This document shows, piece by piece, positions 21,101-29,834 of a stretch of DNA of 29,834 nt. The notes under the pieces are model-generated. The model worked only from the letters and a program-made list of their open reading frames with translations. It did no database searches and had not been told where the DNA came from. The stretch comes from Paramacrobiotus richtersi (taxonomy: Eukaryota > Tardigrada > Eutardigrada > Parachela > Macrobiotidae), in assembly GCA_034698045.1 (NCBI GenBank), contig JAQGAU010000366.1, positions 1 through 29,834 on the forward strand, written 5' to 3'. The translations under genes and the position numbers were made by a program. How positions within the stretch are numbered: position 1 is the stretch's first letter; every line of letters begins with the position of its first letter.

Positions 21101-23060
21101 ATTTGTAGTGGCTGCAGTGGACTATTATTTTGCTCCTTTCGTTTCGGAGAATTTATTGAGGTAGCTCCCATGTTTGTGCGAATATCCGAAGAGAGATAGA
21201 TATTCTACGTGGTTGTACTATGCTATCACAAGACTAATCATTCTAGTTTTGCTGTTCACTGTACATACCATAATTCGACGCACACGCTCGCCAGGAGCAA
21301 CAATGAAGATAGCTAGAAAAATAAATTGTTCCTAGTTAGCAGTCTTTACCGAGTTAATTCTTCTACCAAAATTGCAGAGATTTGTGTGAGACTATGTCTA
21401 TGCAGACTGTATAGGGGTTTAAACTTCTGTCTGCTGCGTCGATGCTCAGATGAAAGTCATTCCCAAAATATTCGATATTAAGTTAGGAAGTCCACCAAAA
21501 ACGGACAATCTGACACTTTTCACCCCGCTATGAGAAAATGTAAATCGTGGATTATTACAAATTTTCAGTGGCGAAGTGTGTACATACCACGTGCCAAAGG
21601 CTTAGTTTTGTCGAGGTAATGCGTGACATTGTGTGGGTCACTGCTGTTCACGTCGAACATGACCTTCTGAATCTTGTCAGCGACAGCAAAATTGGGGGCA
21701 TGGCGGAGATATTGACATGTGATTCGGTGCCAATCGGCACCGCTGTCATCACACAAAACGACCACTGTTGTGTGCCCATAGCATGCCAACAGTTTGTGTA
21801 GGAAAGTAAAATCCAGCCGGAATTCCGTCATAAGGGTTAGGGTGGGATATCGCTTGGTTCTCTCAGCCGAGTCCAAGATCTCCATGTAGCTAAATGCACA
21901 ACGATCACTTTTCAGCTTGATCGGATGCAGTCTTAAGCGTTCACTCACGATGTAAACAATGGTATGTTCCATTCTGCAAAAAACCGTGAGTCGTTTAAAA
22001 AAGGTTTAGTACGCTATGGTGGCGTGATCGAGAGTTGCTACTCAAAGCTAAACTGGGGTAATCGTTCAACAAAATATATAAGACCGCAATCATATCGAAA
22101 CGAACAGAAAACGCAGAACGCCGGTGCGTATGCAAGGTGCAGACGGACGTTTATGGCTATCACGGCTTGCTTGTAAAGTTAGTACTTCAAACTTTACTTT
22201 AGTAGAAGTAAAGGTTAACACTTTTAGGCATGCAGCAAAGAAAGGTGTACGGGACCCCGCGACCTGGATAGTAGAGACGGCGATGTTTTGAGTTTGCGAT
22301 GAAAATTTTCTCACGCGGCTTTACATATTTGTTCTCGCCGTACCTCTCGCTAAATCTGCAATCTGCTCCGAGCGCAGGCACTCTGCAAAACATGGAACAT
22401 ATTGCAAACATGTTCTCAGATGAAGTGGATTTGGTCTATGACACCCCATAAAAAAACAAGTAACGTTAGCAAACTTTGAATGTAGAAGTACATGACATCA
22501 ACTCAGGTCTTTCAGAACGCTCTTTCTTTCATAATTTCTTTTATATAATATTTCCTAAAAAGTAGTATTGAGCCTTCCTAATCCATACAGGTGTACAGCC
22601 AAGCATGATACAATTAAATGCATTACATAATTATAAATCCAAAACGCTCCACCTGAAAAACCGGGTTTTTACTATCAGACCAATAGGACCAATAGGGCTG
22701 TAATTACGATCATATTGAACAAGACATACTTTCGCCAAAAATCCCCACCAATGGTTTTCTATCTGCTCGATGGTAGTAAGCCTCGGTAATCCACAACGGA
22801 GCCTGTTCGCCCACATCAATGCATTCCGTCATATTATGCTTATACAGCCTTACACTGCTGATGTTCAACACTGTGCCATATTTCGCACGCAAATCCATTT
22901 CTCCCTTGTCAAGAATTGCGCTATCCGTGCTAAAAGCAAATGAATTTTTCCTTCCATAAAGCACCTCCAGCAACAAAACATCCGTCAGATAGCCCAGACA
23001 AGGACATGATACGGCAGTCAGGCAGAGAAGAACAAACTTGTGACGCGGGCCATATCCCAT
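18119..23060 (-). CDS. Soluble natriuretic-peptide-receptor-like ectodomain, copy 2
   Basis: ANF-receptor (periplasmic-binding-protein-like) ligand-binding domain. Exons in transcript order: 22730-23060, 22344-22382, 21949-21973, 21588-21889, 20559-20614, 20442-20480, 20282-20368, 19060-19197, 18579-18629, 18334-18510, 18119-18250. They join in frame to 458 residues. The start is MGYGPRHKFVLLCLTAVSCP (signal peptide). Family features are WNIPLFT, RYPTLTL, AASKNSMTDGDY then VYFAYEPYP, SYDDEDPPEYKSFTNDVKRL, and RNRTF...IVINDKGNREMDW. SPLSTPQC near the end matches the conserved juxtamembrane cysteine motif of guanylyl-cyclase receptors. The frame then stops (TAG) with no transmembrane helix, kinase-homology or cyclase domain. 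It is presumably secreted and peptide-binding. All introns are GT-AG and exon sizes parallel copy 1. The least certain exon is 20559-20614. Four or more possible N-glycosylation sites are present. Confidence 0.75.
19709..20175. repeat. Four diverged tandem repeats with TTTA microsatellites
   Basis: A motif like GTACCGTGACCGACAGGACA followed by gacaaaatatccagttttgt recurs starting near 19713, 19862, 19992 and 20129, spaced about 130-150 bp. The last three copies are followed by a 'atagaagacgcgcc'-like phrase. Between copies lie (TTTA)n runs (about 19945-19975 and 20075-20125). The array sits in the longest intron of receptor-like copy 2. It is of transposable or satellite origin, type unknown. 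Confidence 0.75.
20909..20956. repeat. Two adjacent small hairpins
   Basis: ACATGTAAG ... CTTACATGT (20909-20933) is followed by TACGTAAG ... CTTACGTA (20935-20956). Both loops are close variants of taacc. They lie in an intron of receptor-like copy 2, just beside the foldback at 20975. Confidence 0.6.
20975..21072. repeat. Foldback repeat with about 40-bp arms
   Basis: AACATTGCGGTCTGTGGGTG...ATCCAT (left) pairs with ATGGATCACCCAGAGACCGC...AATGTT (right) with a single mismatch. The pairing extends outward through TGACTTG/CAAGTCA. The loop is about 17 bases. It lies directly next to the plus-oriented copy of the duplicated exon. No ORF; MITE-like. Confidence 0.8.
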
Positions 23061-24229
23061 TGCTTTTTCGCATCTACAGCGCAAAGGCTGTGGACGTGTC
23101 GTGCGAGTGTAAATCAGCGATGTTTCGGGCAAAATTCGGTAAGTCCGCAGTGACTCCGCACTTGATATACCCTGACTGCAGTGTTGCTCGTAAGGAGTAA
23201 CAGAAACTCTATGCTATATGCAGGCTGAAGGATTTTGGATTAATACCGGAAGTATGCCGCAAGGGATTGTTGTGCTACCTTCTCGGAACCGTCCATCTGA
23301 ATAACGGGTTTTTTTTATTGCGCCGGATGCTACTAACTACGGTACAGTACTAATTTACTTCAGCATTAAATTATTACTACAGGCACAAAGCACACGACAA
23401 TTACAAAGCCCAACGGAAGAAAGAGTGCGTACCTGCATTTACCAGCCGGCTAGACAACTATAGGATGTAAATATGGACAACGTCACGCATGAAACTACAA
23501 ACGGATTTACTGCATTCTTCGGATTTACTTCGTCTTGCTGTTTGTTTACCTGTGTTTATTCGGCATAACCCCGGTTGTACTGCATGTTTGTTTACCTTGT
23601 ATTGCGATTAATTTTAATTCGAAATGCAGCCTGAATCAATTCAATACGCAGCGTTTTCAACAGATCACGTTGACATGACAATTGACAAATACTTCGATAA
23701 GGTTCGCGTTGCTGTAAAAATTCTCGATTTCCGATTCGCTTCAATTTGGCAGTTTATATCGGCCGATCTGGAACGCAGTTGTATTTCTGTAGTGGTCAGA
23801 TTTTTCACTCCCTGGCATGGGTCTGTGGCAGTATCAGGACCGTCACTATTGAATTTTAGCAATTTACTGTAATATTTTTCAGTCCAAAGTTTGGACTGAC
23901 AAATTGTTTGCCGAATTGAAAATGATGCGGGGCATACAGTTTAGAGATATACAGATCTTATAGGTAACCTTTATTCGATATAGCTGTCATTAAGCGCACT
24001 ACCGTCGGTAGGTGCCATAGTGACAGTCTGCTCATGATTGCATTGTTGCGACAACAACTAAACGACAAACTGTTGGCACTGAACTGATCGAGACTGAAGC
24101 TCTTTTTGCCAGATACTTTTCGACTACTTTTCATTAGCACGTCCTTTGGACCATATCGTCTGCCGGTCATCACAATGCAAAGGGATTAACATAACATCAG
24201 GGATCGGGGTGTTCGCTACCACATTCTCC
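23061..24229. other. Intergenic upstream of receptor-like copy 2
   Basis: No TATA box was found near the start at 23060. Open frames at 23624-23872 (plus, 82 codons) and 23958-24173 (minus, 71 codons) have no recognisable domain or signal peptide and are not called. The remainder is AT-rich non-coding DNA. Confidence 0.4.
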
Positions 24230-24680
24230 GGCTTGGCAAGGCCCTACAAAAGTCAAAACCTGGAAATCAGTTTCTTTTTCTCGAAATCTGAAACATACAA
24301 CCTGTCTCCTTCTTCTTAGACGGCGGGATATAGGGGCCATTGACTCCTGTGTGCAAGGGTCGTCTAAAATAATGGAATGGATTTAAATTTCGGCATTGCA
24401 GACATGCTAAACACCTGAGCAGACTAGCTATTTTCATCCCTTCCGGACTGAAGCGTGGTTCGTACTTGTGACAGCTTTTATAACGATCATACATGAGCGG
24501 TGGAAGGTTGGCCGTGCCAAAGAATCTGTACCAGCCAAATTCCAGCAACGGCTTCTTCTGTGTGTAGGCGTCATAGTGATCCCAGCAACAAGGTCGTCGT
24601 TTTCACATCCATGCCTGCAGTTGTCACAGTTCGGGTAACCATCGTAACGTTACGGGCAGAATGAAAGGTAAACTGGTTCG
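24230..24680 (-). pseudogene. Family A C-terminal domain, copy R4, with stop and frameshift
   Basis: The minus strand from about 24660 shows FCP, then an in-frame TAA, then YDGYPNCDNCRHG. A short deletion near 24580-24590 shifts the frame before WDHYDAYTQKKPL. From there the longest surviving version of the domain follows: LEFGWYRFFGTANLPPLMYD, a cysteine cluster (RCLACLQC), and NGPYIPPSKKK before the stop at 24267. Stop plus deletion make this a pseudogene, but it is the best template for what the full family A C-terminal domain looked like. Confidence 0.7.
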
Positions 24681-24929
24681 TAAACGTATGTCCGAGGGTG
24701 CGCCGTACCCAAGTGTGGAATTATATGGTGGTGACTACTGATTCTGAAGTTCGTGTATGTCATGCTTATTGAACAGCTTTTTATTGATGCTGCAGTGTAA
24801 TAACGTAGCGAGTCTACGAAGGAATGCGGAAAATTAGGAAAAGATAAAAAAAAATATTACGAACCAACTATACACTTGTCTGCAAACTTTAGCCGGTCAG
24901 ACAAAAGTGTGTCGGTGTTGAGTTTTGAG

Positions 24930-25261
24930 CCCACACCACATTTGCATGATATTTATATTCTTCGAAACTTGCAGTCATTCAAACTCCTAGTACGCGCGGT
25001 TTGGAGCGTTCGGGAACGCACTCGTCCAAAGTGTTTATACCGGCTGATACCAAAAAGCCACTTCAGTACTAGCACGATCATGGGAATTCTCAGTTTCACA
25101 CTGAGTACGAATGGCAAAATAAACCCGCCTTTTGTGCAATCATTGGAAAATACTCAAGGACTTTTTAACCTATGAACGGTTTTTAAAGCAAATTAAAGTA
25201 TCTCGCTTACTTTGGATTCGTGAACATTCCGTTTGTTTGGAACTTACACTAATCTTAAAAT
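24930..25261 (+). repeat. Second copy of the family A upstream region
   Basis: It matches 8900-9215 in patches: cactcgtccaaagtgtttat versus cactcgtccgaagtgttatc, gccacttcagtactagcacg versus gccacttcagcattagcacg, and ataaacccgccttttgtgca in both. The TATA box of the first copy is not preserved. Together with R4 and the exon relics downstream, this is a duplicated divergent gene pair. Confidence 0.75.
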
Positions 25262-25777
25262 TAGCTGCTAAGAAGTGTTAAACTTCGTATGATATCTTAT
25301 TGAGCCTGCTTCGCCTAAAGTCACTTTTTTGCGTAACCGCGACATTTTAAATTATAATCTTCAAAGGATAAAAGAACATAATAATGTTGAGCCTACATAG
25401 TTGTCAACATTTCCCCTTTGAAAGAGTACGATCAATGAATCGAAAAGCGGCTGATAACAACAACACCTACACTAAGCAAGCAGCGTCCTTTTAGTTTAAC
25501 TGCACAGTGCTTTTCACTGATTCATAGTTTAACCAAAAAACCTTAGATCCGATGCTGCGCTGGATATGCAATCTGCGTAACTAGTCAGCTGCAAAGATAA
25601 ATATTTCATCATTGCACATTTACATTAATTTGCTGGGTGTTTTAGGTTGCCTGATCAGTGAGTTGATGCTGCTTTCAACAATCATCGCCATAAGGAGCCG
25701 CTTCCAGATTGAAACCATAAACGGAAGTTTTCCCGTTGTTCCGCGGCGATTCGTGCTGCAGAAAGTTACATAACAAT
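25262..25777 (+). pseudogene. Family A gene, decayed plus-strand copy P2
   Basis: Collinear with 9190-9970 of the intact locus. The place of exon 1 has lost its ATG. Exon 2 is recognisable by gagcctacat... and ctgataacaacaacacctac with the Thr run, but has stops. Exon 3 is recognisable by gagttgatgctgctttcaac and ttttcccgttgttccgcggc but no longer encodes the six-cysteine pattern. It ends near 25777, where it meets, on the opposite strand, the last codons of receptor-like copy 1. Confidence 0.7.
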
Positions 25778-28541
25778 GTTGGGTTTTCTTCCAGCTATAT
25801 ATATATGACCTCTCTTCTCACCATTTTTGTATTCGATTTTTATTCCCCGATAACCACATTTGGATTCGTTAGGAGGCGCGTCAACCCGGTTGTACCAAAG
25901 AATCTCTCGATTGGTATAACGAAGGAGCCTCGTACTGGCGGAGTATTCCATTACCGGCTGGAATAAAAAGGTTAATATTAATTGCGCTTCAAATATGTTA
26001 CACGTCACGAATATTGTTCTAAATCTGAACGTTTGTTGCTTCCGCTTGGGCTGATAACGGCGGTGCGTTCCGATGACGGCATAACATTACAGACAGCTGA
26101 TTATTTACCACAATATTCAGTTGAAAGTTCATGAACCGAGAACGCCGGAAACATCATAAAGCAGTGTACGTATTTGACTGGATACTGGAGTTAAATTTGT
26201 ACCCTGAAAACACCGCCTTCGATGTCCATCTGATTCAAAGCCCAGTCCGAATCGCGGTCTCCATTTGCGTTGATGACGATATCATTGCCCAGTATCGTGA
26301 ACGTTCGGTTCCACATTAACCTGCTCAGTGCTACACCGTCGCTCGCATTTCCGTTGCTTGTTATAGTTTCGTTTAGCACCTATAAGCCATATCCATATTG
26401 ATATAGCACAATACTTCAAAGCAAACTATCTGTACTGGGAAAACAGACTTTTAGGCCCAGCCCCTTCTCACCTTGCCGTAAATGACCAGTGCGTAATAAT
26501 ACGCTAGAGTGAACGGGTTGACCTGTCAAATAAAAGAAAAGCTGCATATGGGAGGTATGATGAATTCTAATTATCAATAATCAACGCGACCTGTAATATA
26601 ATTATTTTTCCTGCTTCTTACTTCCTCTTCCACTCGGTAGGTATAGCCATAATTCTCTTTGGAGAGCCGTTTCACTTCGTTCGTGAAATTCCGGTATTCC
26701 GGCGAGATCTTATTGCGAAGAGTTATCACGTAAAACGAACGGTACGCCGTGTGAGCATCCTGATAATCAAACTCGGAAGCACCTTACGATACGGATTTAT
26801 TACATTACATAGCATTATAATTATGATAATTTGCGAACATACCGCGTCACGTCCATCGGCATTTTTTATGGCTCCAAGACATACAAAAAAAAGGTACTGC
26901 CAAAAAAACGGCGCTGGGAAACAGTTCGAACGTAAAGTAGACCTGAAAGGAAAAAACCCAGTTTTCTATGAAGTTATGGCATCGCCTTCAACTTGTCCAG
27001 TGTTCCACATTACTGCATATCTTCACCAGCTTACATATTCCCCATCAGTCATCTGTTGATCCGATGCTGCCAACTAAAACAAATCCTTCAGGCATAACAT
27101 CTGCTATAAATGTGGAATTATGATTTTTGTCCGTTTACCATGATTGGTCGAATGCGACTGCCGTGCGCGACGATGATGAGCACTACAATAACAAAACATG
27201 CTCTTATTATAGTAAAACAGTGGATTTTCACAAGTATATTTGTAAGACACCGTAGCCCATTATAAATGTTAGGCATTTGTTTTCAAGATCAAGCTGCAGC
27301 TTGTTTAATTGACGATACCTCGGGCAATCGACTTTATTTCGTCCAGATAATGTTTAACATTACTGGAATCGCTGGCATTGACGTAGAACCGGCTTGCGCT
27401 GACGTTGTAGTTTAAGCGTAAAGTATCGAATAATGCCGTACACATTGGTACATATAGTGTTAAAGTGTCGTTGGCGTCATCGCACAAGATGCCCACTGTG
27501 CTGTATGAAAATACTTTTAATATTTTGTTGAAAAAGTGAGATAGATCCTCCTGAATGAACGGCGAAAGCCGAGTTAATGTGGGGTATCGATTTTTGTTAG
27601 CAAGAGCAGAATCTCCGGGAATTCTGAAATGTCAATCTTTAGTCATACGGTGAACTCAAAACAAATGTAGTGATCAACGTTATCAACGTCAACAACTTAC
27701 GTAATCAGCAACTGGCTGTTCCAAGCTGCAAAAACAAACCAGATTCTGTCTATGGAATAATTCCGGTTCTGTCAGCTTTTTCACCAACACCACCACTTAT
27801 CGAAATTTCCACGAACGTTACATGTCAGAGCTTCAATACTGCCATATAAAAGCTGCATACAAGTGTTCAATTCAAAACAAGTACGAAAATTTCGTGTCCT
27901 TCGAATTTGTTTGCAGCACTATTTTTAATTCTGACAAGTAAGCCCGCCACGTGTCATATTCACAAAAATATACGACCTATTAGCTACATATACGACCGAG
28001 CTATATAAATAAATTTTTTCCGAAATCATAGCAGTCACCTTTTGTGTGTGCCGTAACTTATCAGTTCTGTTGATCGTACGTCTTGCTCACCTCTAGCTAA
28101 ATGGCCTGATGATGCTGCAGCCGTTGGACATCCTAAAAAAATGCTGATTACATAGTCTGTTGTCAGTGCAAACTAACTTACGTGAATTATTACGTAGCAC
28201 ATACCCGGGCCAAATATTCCCATAACGGGATTTCCTTCAGCTTCCTTATAATAGTATCGAGTAGCCCAGTGCACGGCTATCTGGTCCATTATATCGCAGG
28301 TGGTTACCTTGTGATCGTAAATTGCCACCTTGGTCACGTTCAAGATGGAGCTGTATTTGGTACGCAGCTCTTCTTCGCCCTTAACTAACAACGGACCAGC
28401 TATTTTCAGACTGGTTGCTGTTTTGTTCCCCAATAAAAGAAACTCGACCAACGCAACATCAACCATGGCCGCACAGCTAGTAATCAGAACGGCAAGGCAG
28501 ACAACAGCTTGAGCTGCGGATGACCGTTGTGTCACTTTCAT
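25766..28541 (-). CDS. Soluble natriuretic-peptide-receptor-like ectodomain, copy 1 (frameshift in exon 7)
   Basis: Paralogue of 18119-23060. Exons in transcript order: 28205-28541, 28091-28132, 27701-27725, 27319-27623, 27139-27182, 27035-27073, 26843-26942, 26622-26759, 26472-26522, 26203-26379, 25766-25957. The start MKVTQRSSAAQAVVCLAVLI is a signal peptide (an upstream in-frame ATG at 28565 is possible). Family features are GIFGPG + CPTAA, NRYPTLTRLSPF, AASDQQMTDGEY then VYFTFELFP, AYRSF, EYRNFTNEVKRLSKENYGY, MWNRTF, GDRDSDWALN, and juxtamembrane ESKCGYRG. Exon 7 is 100 bases between phase-0 neighbours. The frames before and after it agree only if one base is extra in a T7 or T8 run near 26875-26900. 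The last exon reads through a good GTGAGA donor (after 25822) to TAA at 25766, inside the relic of another gene, so no membrane or cyclase part follows. About 482 residues if the frame is kept. Confidence 0.7.
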
Positions 28542-28620
28542 TCTTCGCGTACGGTTCCACACCACGACAGCAGTGTTAGGAACTGAATCTACCTTGCCTA
28601 GGATCGTAAACTAACAACCG

Positions 28621-28628
28621 ATTTTATA
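28621..28628 (-). promoter_or_regulatory. TATA box of receptor-like copy 1
   Basis: TATAAAAT on the minus strand, about 80 bases upstream of the chosen ATG at 28541. Spacing is similar to the other TATA-containing genes of the window. Confidence 0.5.
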
Positions 28629-28630
28629 TC

Positions 28631-29329
28631 ACAGTAATATTGCAAATTTGCGCAATCATTTATTGACCGTTCGCATGCTGGCACCTGGTACCTCGGCGTG
28701 TATGCGCAGACTGTGAATTATAGGGAAATAACTTTCCAGCACTAATAAGTATTATGCTGTGTGCTAGAAATGAAAGCAGCTTTCCACCAATAGCTGCCAG
28801 TGCCATGTTGTCAGACATAATTAATGGCCTGCTGTGTGGTGGTCTTTTCGATACAAGCAGTAAACCGGAGACTTCACATAGTGCTACGATCATTGAATCC
28901 CTTGATGTTGGTTTCGAAGGCTTTGAAATTCATTTTAGAATTTCACAAGCATGCTTCCGACCTGTTTTAGAATGATCGTGCTGCGTAGCTGTAGGTGTTC
29001 TTTAGTATATCGATCTAATGAAATTGGTTAGAAACGAAAGTTTTAAGGATGGCATTTCTGTAAAAACTTTCTCACCGAACTGAGCAACAACCCGCTGTTG
29101 CGCGCACAAAACGGCCAAAATGTCGTTCCACTGACAAAGATACCATGGAAAGGTTTTCACGATCTGATAAATCAGTCGATCGGATCGGATCGAATACACT
29201 TGTTCTATTCGCACTCGGGTCTGATCGTTAAACGTTCTGCGATGACTGGCGAGCGGATCTGAGCAAGCTTTCGCCACTGTTTGCATGGTGCTACCATGCT
29301 CTGTTGCGGTACTGCCGTGTCCGTACACT
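28631..29329. other. Intergenic, no supported gene
   Basis: Frames on both strands are open for up to about 108 codons (minus, 29002-29328) without signal peptide, domain or splice support. By position, the right part should correspond to the upstream region and exon 1 of another family A copy, but similarity is too weak to trace. Confidence 0.35.
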
Positions 29330-29834
29330 TACGACGGCTTGTTATACAAGTTCCTGCGAAACCACAAATTAGAGCATTTTATACCTAGTTGGAACGAAGG
29401 ATAGTAAAACTGAACCAAATCTGGATGTCATAGGTATCAACCTTAATGTTCCTCCTTCCGAGCATCCTTAAAAAAGCACAAGCAAGTAATCGAAAACAAT
29501 CACATTTACTCTGTACACTAGTAAGTTAAGCAGCGGCTTTTTTGTTTAACTATGCAGTGTTTTCAGCGGTTGTTGATAGATCAGACTCTGAAAAGGGCTT
29601 TAATCAGAGGCTGCTCCATGGATGGCAATCTGCGTAAATAGTCATCGATATCTGCAAAGAAAAGACACTTAATTAGCATATTTGCATTACTTTTTTGGAT
29701 GGGTTTCCGGGTACGCTCGCCTTACTTGATACTGCTTTCGACAATCCTTGTCTTAAAAGCCAGATGCCGGATTGGAGTATTGAACGTAAATGTTCCCGGT
29801 ATTCCGCGGGTATGAGTTCTATAGAAAATTAAAG
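29330..29834 (+). pseudogene. Family A gene, decayed partial copy P3, cut by window end
   Basis: It follows the order of the intact locus: caagttcctgcgaaaccac (like 9434), ggatgtcataggtatcaacc (like 9543), a degraded exon 2 with stops, then at 29690-29834 the exon 3 region (ggtacgctcgccttacttga, gtcttaaaagccagatgccg, cccggtattccgcgg), including changes that break the cysteine pattern. It runs off the right edge. Confidence 0.6.

Larger units (their letters stand above)
20524..21198. repeat. Inverted duplication containing exon 5 of receptor-like copy 2
   Basis: The segment 20524-20650 (minus-strand reading: ctttggaaattcataactgt ... ggtagctcccatgtttgtgc) is found again in the opposite orientation at about 21077-21198. 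Both copies keep a TTTGTAG acceptor and a GTAGCT donor around the exon. The minus-strand version (56 bases) keeps the reading frame of the gene. The plus-strand version is 52 bases and would not. Confidence 0.75.

Noticed and set aside
21565-21972. Single 135-codon minus-strand ORF starting near 21972
   Set aside because: Its first third is intron read-through. Comparison with copy 1 shows a 25-nt exon (21949-21973), an intron, and then the real exon at 21588-21889.
29002-29328. 108-codon minus-strand ORF
   Set aside because: Overlaps the region expected to be the upstream part of the decayed P3 copy; no features beyond an open frame.
1-29834. CRISPR array, tRNA or rRNA genes, bacterial operons
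   Set aside because: No direct-repeat/spacer array, cloverleaf or rRNA-like segment was recognised, and gene structure is eukaryotic.

Overview
The window is nuclear DNA of an invertebrate animal. Genes are interrupted by GT-AG introns, TATA boxes lie about 80-110 bases before starts, AATAAA signals follow stops, and no bacterial operon structure is visible. The compact introns, the small secreted cysteine-rich families and the natriuretic-peptide-receptor-like genes would fit a tardigrade, but that is a guess from general character and not proven by any marker here.

Layout. (1) 1-1325: AT-rich repeat and intergenic DNA with one doubtful small ORF. (2) 1326-5027, plus strand: a complete-looking 11-exon, single-domain class IIb (HDAC6/HDAC10-like) histone deacetylase. 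Its fifth intron is almost entirely a 548-bp foldback element. (3) 5850-14582: a cluster built by segmental duplication. It holds two intact genes for short secreted six-cysteine peptides (family B, 6975-7486 and 12908-13444), a longer related gene (family A, 9216-10489, frameshifted in exon 4), three decayed minus-strand relics of the family A C-terminal domain, a third promoter-only copy of the family B unit, and a 155-bp MITE whose empty site is preserved in a paralogous copy. (4) 14583-16925: no recognisable gene. (5) 17039-17305: a tiny two-exon secreted cysteine-rich peptide gene with its own TATA box and poly(A) signal. An in-frame TGA lies in the middle of a longer open frame. (6) 18119-23060 and 25766-28541, minus strand: two paralogous 11-exon genes for a signal peptide plus an ANF-receptor (natriuretic peptide receptor-like) ectodomain. 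Both stop just before the place where the transmembrane helix and the kinase/guanylyl-cyclase parts would begin. (7) 24230-25790 and 29330-29834: further decayed family A copies. One lies between the two receptor genes in the same divergent arrangement seen at 8440-10489.

The most interesting content is the combination of rapidly duplicating, Thr-rich, six-cysteine secreted peptides with two predicted soluble receptor ectodomains interleaved with relics of the same peptide family. A ligand/decoy relationship is possible but is pure inference. All exon models below were read by eye from splice consensus, phase and paralogue comparison. No alignment or search was run.
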